From an uncultured Bacteroidia bacterium (GTDB lineage Bacteria > Bacteroidota > Bacteroidia > SpSt-205), in NCBI GenBank assembly GCA_937995505.1, contig CALKJV010000230.1, positions 1 to 9,895 on the forward strand: a stretch of 9,895 nucleotides of DNA, given 5' to 3'. The first letter of the stretch is position 1. Every line of letters starts with the position of its first letter. Below are positions 1-7,421 of the stretch, piece by piece. Position numbers and translations under genes: made by a program. The notes under the pieces are model-generated. The model did no database searches. It was given only the letters and a program-made list of their open reading frames with translations, and had not been told where the DNA came from.

Positions 1-665
1 AGGGTTTTGTGGGTCGTACTCGTTACGATGTGGCAGTGGGGGAGGGGGTTATTTAGGAGGCCGGCAGCGATAAGCCCCGCGGGATGTGCGATGTCCGCCA
101 CGAGGATGGCCCCTACTTCGTCGGCGATGCTACGCAGTGCAGCCCAATCCCAATCGCGTGGATAGCTGCTAGCCCCCGCCATGAGCACCTTTGGGCGAAA
201 GGTCTGGGCTTTCTCCCGAATCTGGTCGTAGTCTAACCGGTACGTGTCAGGCCGCACTCCATAATGCTGCACGGTGTAAAGCCGTCCAGAGGAATTGAGT
301 GGGCTGCCGTGGGTAAGGTGCCCGCCATGCGCCAGCTCAAAGCTTAGCAGCCGCTCGCCAGGCTTGAGTAAGGCCAGAAGAACCGCTTCGTTGGCTTGCG
401 CCCCCGAGTGAGGCTGCACATTCACCCACTCGGCCCCAAAGAGCGCCTTAAGCCGATCCTGCGCCAGCCGCTCTACCTCATCTACATACATGCAGCCGCC
501 ATAGTAGCGCCGCCCAGGGAGACCCTCGGCATATTTATTACCCAGCACTGAACCTAAAGCCGCCAGCGCAGCAGGGCTTGCGTAATTTTCGGAGGCGATA
601 AGCTCCAGGCCTTCTTCTTGGCGGCGGCGCTCCGCCTCTATCCACATAAAAACGGGATCCAGCAT
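1..665 (-). CDS. glyA: Serine hydroxymethyltransferase, 5' part (cut by window edge)
   Basis: PLP enzyme of the cytoplasm that interconverts serine plus tetrahydrofolate with glycine plus 5,10-methylene-tetrahydrofolate, the main source of one-carbon units. The first 221 codons are present, about half of a typical 420-430 residue SHMT. Visible family motifs in order: ELIASEN (21-27), NKYAEG (43-48), YYGG (54-57), QPHSGAQAN (84-92), HGGHLTHG (113-120), DIAHPAGLIA (191-200, containing the cofactor-contacting Asp191 and His194) and TTHKT (217-221). Lys220, the Schiff-base lysine, is encoded at positions 6-8, so the window ends just after the active-site lysine. The start is the ATG at 663-665; the frame upstream has no other near start codon, and the N-terminal length fits the family. 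It lies 62 bases after the HHH/barrel gene on the same strand. No Shine-Dalgarno sits at normal spacing; a promoter-like box lies 4 bases upstream of the ATG. Confidence 0.97.
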   Translation of the reverse strand, partial: MLDPVFMWIEAERRRQEEGLELIASENYASPAALAALGSVLGNKYAEGLPGRRYYGGCMYVDEVERLAQDRLKALFGAEWVNVQPHSGAQANEAVLLALLKPGERLLSFELAHGGHLTHGSPLNSSGRLYTVQHYGVRPDTYRLDYDQIREKAQTFRPKVLMAGASSYPRDWDWAALRSIADEVGAILVADIAHPAGLIAAGLLNNPLPHCHIVTSTTHKT

Positions 666-669
666 ACAA

Positions 670-677
670 CGAAGATA
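670..677 (-). promoter_or_regulatory. Putative -7 box of glyA
   Basis: Read on the minus strand the bases are TATCTTCG, one mismatch from the Bacteroidota -7 consensus TAnnTTTG. Only 4 bases separate it from the glyA ATG, so transcription would begin at or beside the start codon (leaderless). No clear -33 TTG is seen at the usual distance. An AGGAG lies about 25 bases upstream of the ATG, too far to act as a ribosome binding site for it. Confidence 0.4.
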
Positions 678-702
678 AACAGAAAACCCACTCTCCTGTT
701 TG

Positions 703-718
703 CCTCCCTTTGGGGAAG
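703..718 (-). other. Small hairpin after the HHH/barrel gene
   Basis: On the minus strand CTTCCC and GGGAGG pair around a CAAA loop, giving six pairs with one G-U. It begins about 10 bases after the stop of the HHH/barrel gene. No T-tract follows, so it is at best a weak or factor-assisted terminator, or an mRNA end-stabilising hairpin. Confidence 0.25.
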
Positions 719-727
719 GGGCTGGCA

Positions 728-2845
728 TCAACCCTGATAGCGTACTTGCAGGAGCCCTTCCGTAGCTCGCCTATACAGGCGCTCGCCGGGGAGGCGAAAG
801 AGATTTTGTCCGCCCCGCAGCCATACCGTCCAATGCCGCCCTATCCGTACTCGTAAAAGAGCGTATACCCGCTGCCCTTCGCCGTAATAGCCCGGAATGA
901 AGAAGGTCGTAGGAGGCATGGCTTCATAGGTGTAGATTCTGGCGTCGTAGCTCTCTATGCGATACACCACCCATCGCACGGAGAGGCTATAGAAAAAGTT
1001 TGGCTGCCAGCGAATATCTTGATACAGCAGGTAGCCATAGGTGCGAGTTTCTCGCTGGTAGTGGCTAATCTCTATGCGGCTCTGGTAGCGCCACGTAGGC
1101 CCCAGCTCATACACCCCGTGAAGCCGTACATAACTGCGCGTGTGGGGAATAAGCCGGTACAGATACTCTCCCGTAGCGAAAGCTGAGCTGAGGTTATAGG
1201 GTTTAGTTTCGTGGCGCAGGCGGGCATAGAGGTGGAGGCGACGGCGTATCGTGTAGGAAACCTGGAAGAGGCTTTCGTGCCCTTGCGTGGGGCTATTTGC
1301 CCGATAGCGGTACCAAGGGAAGGCGTACAGGTCATGGAAAGCGGTTACTTCCCAGCGGGGTGAAGGGCGCAGGCGCACCCCTAAGTAGAGTCCCTGCTCG
1401 TTTTGCACGGCAAAGGGGCGCTCGGCAAAGGTGTAGCCGTAGAGAGAATGGAAATTTGGGTCAAAGTGGCGTACTTGTAGGGCGATATCCAGGGTTGTGT
1501 GGAGGGGGGCGATTACAGAGGCGGTGAGGGCCTTTCCGCCGGAGCGACTAAGAGCGGCTTCGCCAAAGAGGTTGAGGTTACCGGCGGTGAAATCCCAGAA
1601 GCCGCTTGCGAGGAGGTTCTCCTCCCCGATAAAGCCGTAGTAGCGGTAAGGTTGGCGGCCAGAGAGGTTTAGGGGTGGATCAAAGCGCTGGTGGAGGAGG
1701 GTGACGCCTGCATTGTGCCAGCGTTTACGCCAGGTGAGGATGCCCCCTGCGGCATCGTGGCGGAGGTTTTGGCGGCGTGCCAGCTCGCTGGGCGTACGAT
1801 GAAGGCCGCTGCTTAGCAGGGTCTGCACTACGACCTCGGCATCCTCTGTAGTGTCTTGGATGGCTTGGGCGGGAGTACCATCCTGCCAGCGGCGAGAGAC
1901 CATAGCCGTAAGCTCCCACTCAGGGGAAAAGCGCAGCACCGCCGCACCCCCTCGCCAAAACTGAAACTCATTCACAGAAGTGTAGGGTACGAGGCCGTAA
2001 CTGGGCTGCTTGAGGGTGAGGATGGGATCTCCGCCTTTGCCGAAGCCAAGCCCTCGGGCAAAGACGAGCCCTTGCCCTACTTGTAGGATATAGTCACCTA
2101 TTATGAGTCGTCGCAGCGACCCTAACTGTCCTACGGCAATATGCCCACTTATGAAATCATACCCGTAGTAGCGCTGGTCGGGGCGCCATTGGAAGGGCTC
2201 ATAGGGGTCTTTTTCGGCGATGAGGGCTGCAGAGAGATACGGCGTGGCCTGAAGCCATAGCCGAGTATAGTACCGATAGGGGTCACCGAGGGCCCGACGA
2301 AGGGTTTCGGGCTGCCAGCTCTGGCCATCCCATCGGGCTTGCCAGTTGCGCTGCACTCGCTGAATCCAGGTAAAGCGTGTAGCTTCTCGCACTTGGGAAA
2401 AAGTAGGCCATTGCGTGGGCCCTTCTCCAAAGTCTAGCTCGGTGGCGGGGCGCACCGTGATATACGGCTGCATGAAGCGAAAAGCCTGCTCGGTAAAGCC
2501 AGGTATGGCTTGCAGCTCGTAGAGAGAAAGCAAAGGGCCGTAGCGCGCCTGATGCGCACGCAGCGCCCGCAAAAGCTGCGGAGTCATGCCGGGCACTTGC
2601 AAAAGCTGCGCATCCGAAGCCCGATTGAGATCCACTGGATGGCGAGCTAACTCCCCTAAAATATCAGCTGTCTGCGTCCAATCCAGCCCTTCTGGGGCAC
2701 TCTCAGCCTGATCTTCTAGCTGGAGCTCAATGCGGCTGGCATCTACCGAGTCCGGCAGCACCTGTGCCCAGCTGGCTCCTACCAGCTGCAATAGAATGCT
2801 TAGCCCGTAGTGTGCTAAGCCCCGCCTCAAGCATGCAAGCGACAC
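728..2845 (-). CDS. Exported helix-hairpin-helix (ComEA-like) protein with predicted C-terminal outer-membrane beta-barrel
   Basis: A 705-residue protein of unproven function. Residues 1-27 look like a Sec signal peptide: Arg-rich start, hydrophobic stretch, cleavage likely after SWA. Residues about 69-131 hold two helix-hairpin-helix repeats, seen as VDLNRASDAQLLQVPGM and then LSLYELQAIPGF, the pattern of ComEA-type non-specific DNA-binding modules. From about residue 150 to the end the sequence is rich in Tyr, Trp and Arg with alternating polar and aromatic residues and no long hydrophobic helix, as in outer-membrane beta-strands; it ends in LQVRYQG, without the usual terminal Phe. Large proteins of this architecture are common in Bacteroidota and are usually annotated only as helix-hairpin-helix proteins. 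The GTG start at 2843-2845 is chosen because AGGAGG lies 5 bases upstream and the signal peptide follows directly. A DNA-uptake or DNA-binding role is inference; barrel assignment is by sequence character only. Confidence 0.82.
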   Translation of the reverse strand: MSLACLRRGLAHYGLSILLQLVGASWAQVLPDSVDASRIELQLEDQAESAPEGLDWTQTADILGELARHPVDLNRASDAQLLQVPGMTPQLLRALRAHQARYGPLLSLYELQAIPGFTEQAFRFMQPYITVRPATELDFGEGPTQWPTFSQVREATRFTWIQRVQRNWQARWDGQSWQPETLRRALGDPYRYYTRLWLQATPYLSAALIAEKDPYEPFQWRPDQRYYGYDFISGHIAVGQLGSLRRLIIGDYILQVGQGLVFARGLGFGKGGDPILTLKQPSYGLVPYTSVNEFQFWRGGAAVLRFSPEWELTAMVSRRWQDGTPAQAIQDTTEDAEVVVQTLLSSGLHRTPSELARRQNLRHDAAGGILTWRKRWHNAGVTLLHQRFDPPLNLSGRQPYRYYGFIGEENLLASGFWDFTAGNLNLFGEAALSRSGGKALTASVIAPLHTTLDIALQVRHFDPNFHSLYGYTFAERPFAVQNEQGLYLGVRLRPSPRWEVTAFHDLYAFPWYRYRANSPTQGHESLFQVSYTIRRRLHLYARLRHETKPYNLSSAFATGEYLYRLIPHTRSYVRLHGVYELGPTWRYQSRIEISHYQRETRTYGYLLYQDIRWQPNFFYSLSVRWVVYRIESYDARIYTYEAMPPTTFFIPGYYGEGQRVYALLRVRIGRHWTVWLRGGQNLFRLPGERLYRRATEGLLQVRYQG

Positions 2846-2850
2846 GAAGC

Positions 2851-2856
2851 CCTCCT
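2851..2856 (-). promoter_or_regulatory. Strong Shine-Dalgarno fixing the GTG start of the HHH/barrel gene
   Basis: The minus strand reads AGGAGG with a 5-base spacer to the GTG at 2843-2845. This is the only clear consensus Shine-Dalgarno at normal spacing among the start sites in the window, and it supports the non-ATG start. Confidence 0.75.
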
Positions 2857-2859
2857 GAG

Positions 2860-2867
2860 CAAAAATA
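2860..2867 (-). promoter_or_regulatory. Bacteroidota-type -7 box upstream of the HHH/barrel gene
   Basis: The minus strand reads TATTTTTG, a full match to TAnnTTTG, in the 40-base gap between lpxH and the barrel gene. The box precedes the Shine-Dalgarno by a few bases, so it predicts a short leader containing that site. A good -33 TTG is not evident. It suggests the barrel gene can be transcribed independently of ftsH-lpxH. Confidence 0.6.
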
Positions 2868-2885
2868 GCTTTCTACCCGATAACG

Positions 2886-3719
2886 CTACGGGTGTGCTAT
2901 GGCCCAGTGTCCGGCGGCGAGGGGGAGTTCTGGGTCAGCTGCGAAGCGCGCCAGCTTCCACCCTGTCGGTGCAAGCTGGAGGTAAGTAAATCGCTGAATC
3001 CAATCCCCCAGAAGCACCACTTGGGCAGAGCCTAAGGTTTCTACGAGGGCGAGGTGCCGATGCCCAAAGACATACCAGTCGGCGGCATTTCCGGCGGTGA
3101 GCTGGCTTTGTACAAACTGCCGGAAGTATTCACGCGGTCCGAGGTCTATCTCATCCATGGGAGCGTGAGCGTCTCGGCTGCGGCCTGAGAGGCGGCGCCC
3201 GAGCCACAGCCCGATATCAGGGTGGATCCATCTATAAAGCTGGCCCAGGAAAGGATTCTCCATGACCCAGTACGCTAAGCGGTCACTGGGGGGCAGAGGG
3301 CCCAAGCGATGGCCATGAGAAAGAAAAAATCGCTGCCCTGACCATTGCGCCAGAAACGGGTCGGGTAGCTGCTGTAAGCCTACCTCTTCGGTAAGGTACC
3401 CTGTGAGCCATAGGTCGTGGTTACCGGGCTGGAAGAAGACGGGGATTCCTGCATCGGTCAGAGCAGCCAACGCCCCTAAGAGGCGCACATGCCCTTTCGG
3501 CACACTGTGGCGATACTCAAACCAAAAATCCCACAGATCCCCAAGTAGATAGAAGGCGGCTGCGTCGAGGGCAGCGGTCTCAAGCCACGCTACAAATCGT
3601 CTCTCCCGAGGGGCACTTTCCGCGCGGGTAGGAGCCCCCGCATGCAGGTCACTGGCAAAAAAGAGACTTTTACCAGGGGGAGAGTCGCTTGGATACAAGC
3701 ATGGGAGCGCTTCGCTCAT
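2886..3719 (-). CDS. lpxH: UDP-2,3-diacylglucosamine diphosphatase
   Basis: Calcineurin-like metallophosphoesterase that hydrolyses UDP-2,3-diacylglucosamine to lipid X plus UMP, the fourth step of lipid A synthesis, peripheral to the inner membrane on the cytoplasmic side. The 277-residue protein carries every expected metal motif: SDLHAG (23-28, Asp24 and His26), GDLWDFWFEY (60-69, Asp61), GNHD (99-102), SHGH (134-137) and GHRH (219-222). GDLxDFWFEY followed by VPKG is the form seen in Bacteroidota LpxH. The N-terminus is about 15 residues longer than usual before the first motif, but the next Met is residue 153, far too late. Its ATG overlaps the ftsH stop as ATGA, implying translational coupling and co-transcription with ftsH. 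A generic metallophosphoesterase is the alternative, but motif spacing and the lipid A-type aromatic motif favour LpxH. Confidence 0.92.
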   Translation of the reverse strand: MSEALPCLYPSDSPPGKSLFFASDLHAGAPTRAESAPRERRFVAWLETAALDAAAFYLLGDLWDFWFEYRHSVPKGHVRLLGALAALTDAGIPVFFQPGNHDLWLTGYLTEEVGLQQLPDPFLAQWSGQRFFLSHGHRLGPLPPSDRLAYWVMENPFLGQLYRWIHPDIGLWLGRRLSGRSRDAHAPMDEIDLGPREYFRQFVQSQLTAGNAADWYVFGHRHLALVETLGSAQVVLLGDWIQRFTYLQLAPTGWKLARFAADPELPLAAGHWAIAHP

Positions 3720-5611
3720 GAGGGAGCCTTAAGCTTCTCCAGTGCGCCGTAGCCGTAAGGGCGAGGCCCTAAGATTTCCTCTACCTCCTCTTGGTAAAGC
3801 ACTTCTTTTTCTAAAAGCTTTTCGGCAAGCGCCCGCACCTTATCGTAATGCTCCTGAAGCACAAGGCGAGCTCGCTCGTAAGCTTCTTGCAGGATGCGCT
3901 GCACCTCCGCATCTACACGGCGCGCCGTCTCTTCGGAGTAGGGCCGCTGCCAGAAGGTCTCTTCATTGGATTTGAAGGCCAGATGCCCCAGCTGAGACAT
4001 GCCGTATTGGGTTACCATAGCGTAGGCCACTTGGGTTACACGCTCTAAGTCATTTTGGGCCCCCGTAGATATCTGCCCGAAGGTCAGCTCTTCCGAAGCC
4101 CGCCCCGCTAAGGTCATCGCTACCATGTCCAAAAGCTGGGGTTGGGTGTAGAGGTACTGCTCTTTGGGAAGGTACTGGGCATACCCTAACGCCGCATAGC
4201 CCCGAGGGATGATAGAAACCTTGAGGAGGGGATCTGCGTGTTCTAGAAACCAGCCAGCGGCGGCATGGCCTGCCTCGTGGTAGGCTACGATGCGCTTTTC
4301 CTCCGGCGAAATCACTCGGCTGCGCCGCTCCAGCCCCCCAATAACCTTATCAATGGCCTCCTGAAAGTCTGCCATCGTAATCGCGGGGCGGTCCCGCCGC
4401 GCCGCTATGAGGGCAGCTTCGTTGCACACATTCGCAATATCTGCTCCCACAAAGCCCGGCGTCTGCAAAGCAAGCTTATGCACATCTACATCCGGCGCTA
4501 AGATGAGGTTGCGCAGGTGTACCCGAAAGATCGCTTCGCGCTCTTTGATATCCGGCCTATCAATATAGATGGCTCTATCAAAGCGCCCAGGCCGTAAGAG
4601 TGCAGGGTCTAAGATATCCGGGCGGTTGGTCGCTGCCATGATGATAATCCCTGCGTCGGTATTGAAGCCATCCATTTCTACGAGGAGCTGGTTGAGGGTA
4701 TTTTCTCGCTCATCGTTAGAGATGGGTACGTTTACTCGGCTGCGGCTGCGGCCTACCGCATCAATCTCATCAATAAAGATGATGCAGGGGGCTTTTTCTT
4801 TGGCTTGTCGGAAAAGGTCACGTACTCGAGCAGCCCCTACCCCCACAAACATCTCCACAAAGTCAGAACCGCTGATACTGAAAAACGGCACACCGGCTTC
4901 ACCGGCGACAGCTTTTGCAAGGAGGGTCTTGCCGGTGCCTGGCGGACCTACCAGGAGCACGCCCTTCGGAATTTTCCCTCCTAGCCGAGTGAAGCGCTGT
5001 GGACTTTTCAGAAAATCCACCACCTCGCGCACCTCTTGTTTGGCTTCTTCCAGGCCTGCTACATCCTCAAATGTGATAGAAACCCGATTTTCGGCATCAA
5101 AGACCGCTGCTCGGCTGCGACCTATGTTAAATATGTTACCTGGTCCGGCTCCGCCGCCTCGAGGCCCCATCCGCCCAATCAAAAACACCCACACTGCAAT
5201 AATGAGTATTATCGGAAGCACATACTGCAGCAAAATACCCAAATAGTCTGTGCGTTCCGTAACTTCGTACGGAATATGGCGCGCTTGGAGGTATTCTTCT
5301 AACTTTTCGGCGGAAACAACTCGGAAGCTAAACGGGAGCCAGCCCCAAAAGCTTTTTCGTTGGCGCTGCTGAATGTCTTGAAGTTCTCGCGCCTGGGGGG
5401 TGAGATGCACCTCGGCTTCGGCGCGATTGGCGATGATCACGACCCGTTGTACCAGCCGCCGTTCCACCCACTCCTGAAACTCCAGATAGGTAATCGGCAC
5501 AGAGCTCTGCCGGTCTGGCATAAAGAAGAAAGACACCAGCAGCATCCCAAAAAGTAGGATATAGAGCCAGTAGAGATTGAAGCTGGGCTGGCGGGGGGTA
5601 CGATTGCTCAT
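3716..5611 (-). CDS. ftsH: ATP-dependent zinc metalloprotease FtsH
   Basis: Membrane-anchored AAA+ protease that extracts and degrades misassembled membrane proteins and some regulatory cytoplasmic proteins as a hexamer. The 631 residues show: transmembrane helix 1 (about 13-31), an exoplasmic domain (about 32-125), transmembrane helix 2 (about 126-146), a Gly-rich linker, Walker A GPPGTGKT (222-229), the substrate-gripping pore motif FVG (255-257), Walker B IIFIDE (277-282), the second region of homology (about 329-346, with arginine-finger candidates Arg340 and Arg343), zinc motif HEAGH (445-449), and the probable third zinc ligand Asp521 in TGAQNDLERVT. A charged C-terminal helical region follows. 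Length is slightly under the usual 640-700. It starts at ATG 5609-5611 and heads the leftward operon with lpxH. There is no Shine-Dalgarno; a perfect TAnnTTTG box lies 15 bases upstream. All catalytic residues are intact. Confidence 0.98.
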   Translation of the reverse strand: MSNRTPRQPSFNLYWLYILLFGMLLVSFFFMPDRQSSVPITYLEFQEWVERRLVQRVVIIANRAEAEVHLTPQARELQDIQQRQRKSFWGWLPFSFRVVSAEKLEEYLQARHIPYEVTERTDYLGILLQYVLPIILIIAVWVFLIGRMGPRGGGAGPGNIFNIGRSRAAVFDAENRVSITFEDVAGLEEAKQEVREVVDFLKSPQRFTRLGGKIPKGVLLVGPPGTGKTLLAKAVAGEAGVPFFSISGSDFVEMFVGVGAARVRDLFRQAKEKAPCIIFIDEIDAVGRSRSRVNVPISNDERENTLNQLLVEMDGFNTDAGIIIMAATNRPDILDPALLRPGRFDRAIYIDRPDIKEREAIFRVHLRNLILAPDVDVHKLALQTPGFVGADIANVCNEAALIAARRDRPAITMADFQEAIDKVIGGLERRSRVISPEEKRIVAYHEAGHAAAGWFLEHADPLLKVSIIPRGYAALGYAQYLPKEQYLYTQPQLLDMVAMTLAGRASEELTFGQISTGAQNDLERVTQVAYAMVTQYGMSQLGHLAFKSNEETFWQRPYSEETARRVDAEVQRILQEAYERARLVLQEHYDKVRALAEKLLEKEVLYQEEVEEILGPRPYGYGALEKLKAPS

Positions 5612-5626
5612 ACGCTACGAGAGAAA

Positions 5627-5660
5627 CAAAAATACGCTTTTGCGCCCATATAGAGCCAAT
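5627..5660 (-). promoter_or_regulatory. Promoter of ftsH-lpxH
   Basis: The minus strand carries TATTTTTG at 5634-5627, a perfect match to the Bacteroidota -7 consensus TAnnTTTG, with ATTG at 5660-5657 as a candidate -33 element (spacer about 22 bases, slightly long). Only 15 bases lie between the -7 box and the ATG, so the leader would be around 8 bases and has no Shine-Dalgarno. Confidence 0.6.
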
Positions 5661-5665
5661 TTCGT

Positions 5666-5673
5666 TACTTTCG
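5666..5673 (+). promoter_or_regulatory. Putative -7 box of surE-ftsY
   Basis: TACTTTCG is one base from TAnnTTTG and lies 5 bases before the surE ATG. A TTTG at 5639-5642 could serve as -33, with a long spacer of 23 bases. It faces away from the ftsH promoter in the same 67-base gap, and its position predicts a leaderless or nearly leaderless surE mRNA. Confidence 0.45.
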
Positions 5674-5678
5674 GGCGG

Positions 5679-6431
5679 ATGCGGATTTTAGTGTGCAATG
5701 ATGATGGCATTACGGCGCCGGGCCTGCGGGCACTCGTAGAAGTAGCTCAAGAGTTTGGGGAGGTAATCGTGGTAGCCCCCGACAAACCCCAAAGCGGCAT
5801 GGGACATGCTATTAGTATCGGGGTACCCCTGCGGTTGTACCCTTCTCGGGAGTTTGGGGATATTCCGGCGTGGGCTTGTAGCGGAACTCCCGCCGACTGC
5901 GTCAAGCTCGCTACGGGTGTGCTCGGCGAGAAACCCGACCTCCTCCTCTCGGGTATCAATCACGGGGCAAATTTCTCTATTAGCGTATTCTACTCGGGTA
6001 CGCTCTCGGCCGCTATTGAAGGTGCCTTTGAAGGCATACCCTCCTTAGGCATTTCGCTGCTGGATTATAGCCGAGAAGCGGACTTTACGGCAGCCCAGGC
6101 TATCGTTCGGGAACTGATCTTGCTTGTGCAAGCGCATCCCTTCCCCGCCCATGTGCCGCTCAATGTCAATATCCCCAAGCTGCCCCTTTCTGAGATCAAG
6201 GGCATTCGTCTAACGCGTCAAGCAAAGGGCCGCTTCGTGGAGCAGTTTGAGGAGCGGATAGACCCGTATGGGCAGCCCTACTACTGGATGGTCGGGCGCT
6301 TTGAGAGCCAAGATGCAGGGCCCGATACAGACCTGTGGGCACTGGAACGAGGGTATGTCTCTGTCTGCCCTCTCAAGATTGACCTTACCGCCTACGAGCA
6401 GCTAAACCATTGGGCTGTATTAGAGCGCTAA
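5679..6431 (+). CDS. surE: 5'-nucleotidase SurE
   Basis: Metal-dependent 5'/3'-nucleotidase of the cytoplasm that dephosphorylates nucleoside monophosphates; the family is linked to survival under stress and in stationary phase. The 250-residue length is normal. Motifs: MRILVCNDDG at the N-terminus (metal ligands Asp8 and Asp9), PDKPQSG with Ser39, SGTPADCV (68-75), SGINHGAN (91-98, ligand Asn94) and YSGT (105-108). The frame is open further upstream to an ATG at 5577, but that start overlaps ftsH and adds 34 residues unlike the family; the ATG at 5679 gives the canonical MRIL start and sits 5 bases after a promoter-like box. One base separates its TAA from the ATG of ftsY, so the two are almost certainly one transcript and probably translationally coupled. 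Confidence 0.96.
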   Translation: MRILVCNDDGITAPGLRALVEVAQEFGEVIVVAPDKPQSGMGHAISIGVPLRLYPSREFGDIPAWACSGTPADCVKLATGVLGEKPDLLLSGINHGANFSISVFYSGTLSAAIEGAFEGIPSLGISLLDYSREADFTAAQAIVRELILLVQAHPFPAHVPLNVNIPKLPLSEIKGIRLTRQAKGRFVEQFEERIDPYGQPYYWMVGRFESQDAGPDTDLWALERGYVSVCPLKIDLTAYEQLNHWAVLER

Positions 6432-6432
6432 T

Positions 6433-7380
6433 ATGGGATTTTGGGATTGGCTGCGAGGTAAAAAGCAAGATCCCTCGGTAACCTCGGCTCCTGCCTTAGA
6501 GAAAGGCCTTACAAAGTCGCGCCAAAGTTTCTGGGGGCGGCTTAAGGCCCTTTTTACAGGGCGGCAGTCCTTAGACCCCGAGAGCCGAGAAGAGTTAGAA
6601 GCGCTCCTCCTCTCAGCCGATGTCGGCCCCACTGCTACCGAAAAGATCTTCACCACCCTGGAAGAAAGCTTACGCAAGCAGCCGCTTTCGGGGGCAGAAA
6701 CTCTCATAGAGCGCCTAAGAACTATCCTAATAGCCTTTTTGGAGCGGCCGTTTGCTGCGCCTGAAGGGCACCCTTACGTAATCCTCCTCGTGGGCGTAAA
6801 TGGAGTAGGCAAAACCACTACGCTGGCTCGCTTGGCGTATCGCCTCCGACAAGAAGGCCGCAAAGTATTGATGGGAGCTGCAGATACCTTTCGGGCTGCG
6901 GCGGTGGAGCAGCTACGCCGCTGGAGCGAGAAGCTTAGCATCCCCTTAGTAGACAAAGGCATGGGAGCCGACCCAGGGGCCGTAGCTTATGAAACCGTCC
7001 AGAAAGCCCTACAAGAATCCTACGATGTAGTCCTCATAGACACGGCAGGCCGTCTGCATACCCGCAAGCCGCTCATGCAGGAGCTAGGCAAAGTCTACCG
7101 GGTACTAGGTAAATCCCTGCCCGGCGCACCGCACGAGGTCCTTTTGGTGGTAGATGCTACCACAGGCCAGAACGCCCTTCGCCAGGCCGAAGCCTTTTGC
7201 GAAGTAACCCCTTGCACCGGCATCGTGCTAACCAAACTAGACGGCACCGCAAAAGGCGGTATAGCCTTTGCGCTCGTGGAAGAGACGGGTCTACCCATCC
7301 GCTTCATAGGCGTCGGCGAGGCCGCCGAAGACCTTCTGCCCTTTAGCCCCGACGCTTTCGTAGAGGGCCTTCTCAAATAA
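6433..7380 (+). CDS. ftsY: Signal recognition particle receptor FtsY
   Basis: SRP-type GTPase that docks Ffh-ribosome complexes at the inner membrane for co-translational insertion of membrane proteins. The 315 residues hold an N domain (about 30-105) and a G domain with all GTPase motifs: G1 GVNGVGKTTT (121-130), G2 DTFRAAAVEQL (151-161), G3 DTAGR (203-207), G4 TKLDG (267-271) and the closing GVGE (293-296). The long acidic A domain of E. coli is absent, as in many bacteria. Instead the N-terminus has aromatic and basic segments (MGFWDWLRGKK and QSFWGRLKALF) that could form a membrane-binding amphipathic helix. The length and N-terminal form favour FtsY over Ffh, as there is no methionine-rich M domain. 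No Shine-Dalgarno is seen; translation probably couples to surE. Confidence 0.96.
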   Translation: MGFWDWLRGKKQDPSVTSAPALEKGLTKSRQSFWGRLKALFTGRQSLDPESREELEALLLSADVGPTATEKIFTTLEESLRKQPLSGAETLIERLRTILIAFLERPFAAPEGHPYVILLVGVNGVGKTTTLARLAYRLRQEGRKVLMGAADTFRAAAVEQLRRWSEKLSIPLVDKGMGADPGAVAYETVQKALQESYDVVLIDTAGRLHTRKPLMQELGKVYRVLGKSLPGAPHEVLLVVDATTGQNALRQAEAFCEVTPCTGIVLTKLDGTAKGGIAFALVEETGLPIRFIGVGEAAEDLLPFSPDAFVEGLLK

Positions 7381-7394
7381 ACGAATCGGCCCCT

Positions 7395-7417
7395 CTACGC
7401 AGGCGTAGGCAGTTTTT
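7395..7417 (+). terminator. Rho-independent terminator of surE-ftsY
   Basis: CTACG (7395-7399) and CGTAG (7404-7408) pair around a CAGG loop, with a possible extra U-G pair outside. Four bases later come five Ts (7413-7417). It starts 15 bases after the ftsY stop. The stem is short and the T-tract slightly displaced, so it is likely a weak terminator allowing read-through. Confidence 0.5.
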
Positions 7418-7421
7418 ACTG

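Noticed and set aside
2875..2893. Hairpin ACCCG/CGGGT overlapping the lpxH stop as a terminator
   Set aside because: The stem is only 5 pairs with a 9-base loop, and the following T-run is about 10 bases away and is better explained as part of the TATTTTTG promoter box.
4569..5246. Plus-strand open frame of 225 codons opposite ftsH
   Set aside because: It lies wholly antisense to the conserved AAA+ domain of ftsH, has a low-complexity Ser/Arg/Pro-rich translation with no recognisable motif, and is explained as a shadow of a G+C-rich gene.
5577..5678. Upstream extension of surE to an ATG at 5577
   Set aside because: It would overlap the ftsH start and promoter region and add 34 residues not seen in SurE, while the ATG at 5679 gives the canonical MRIL...NDDG start.
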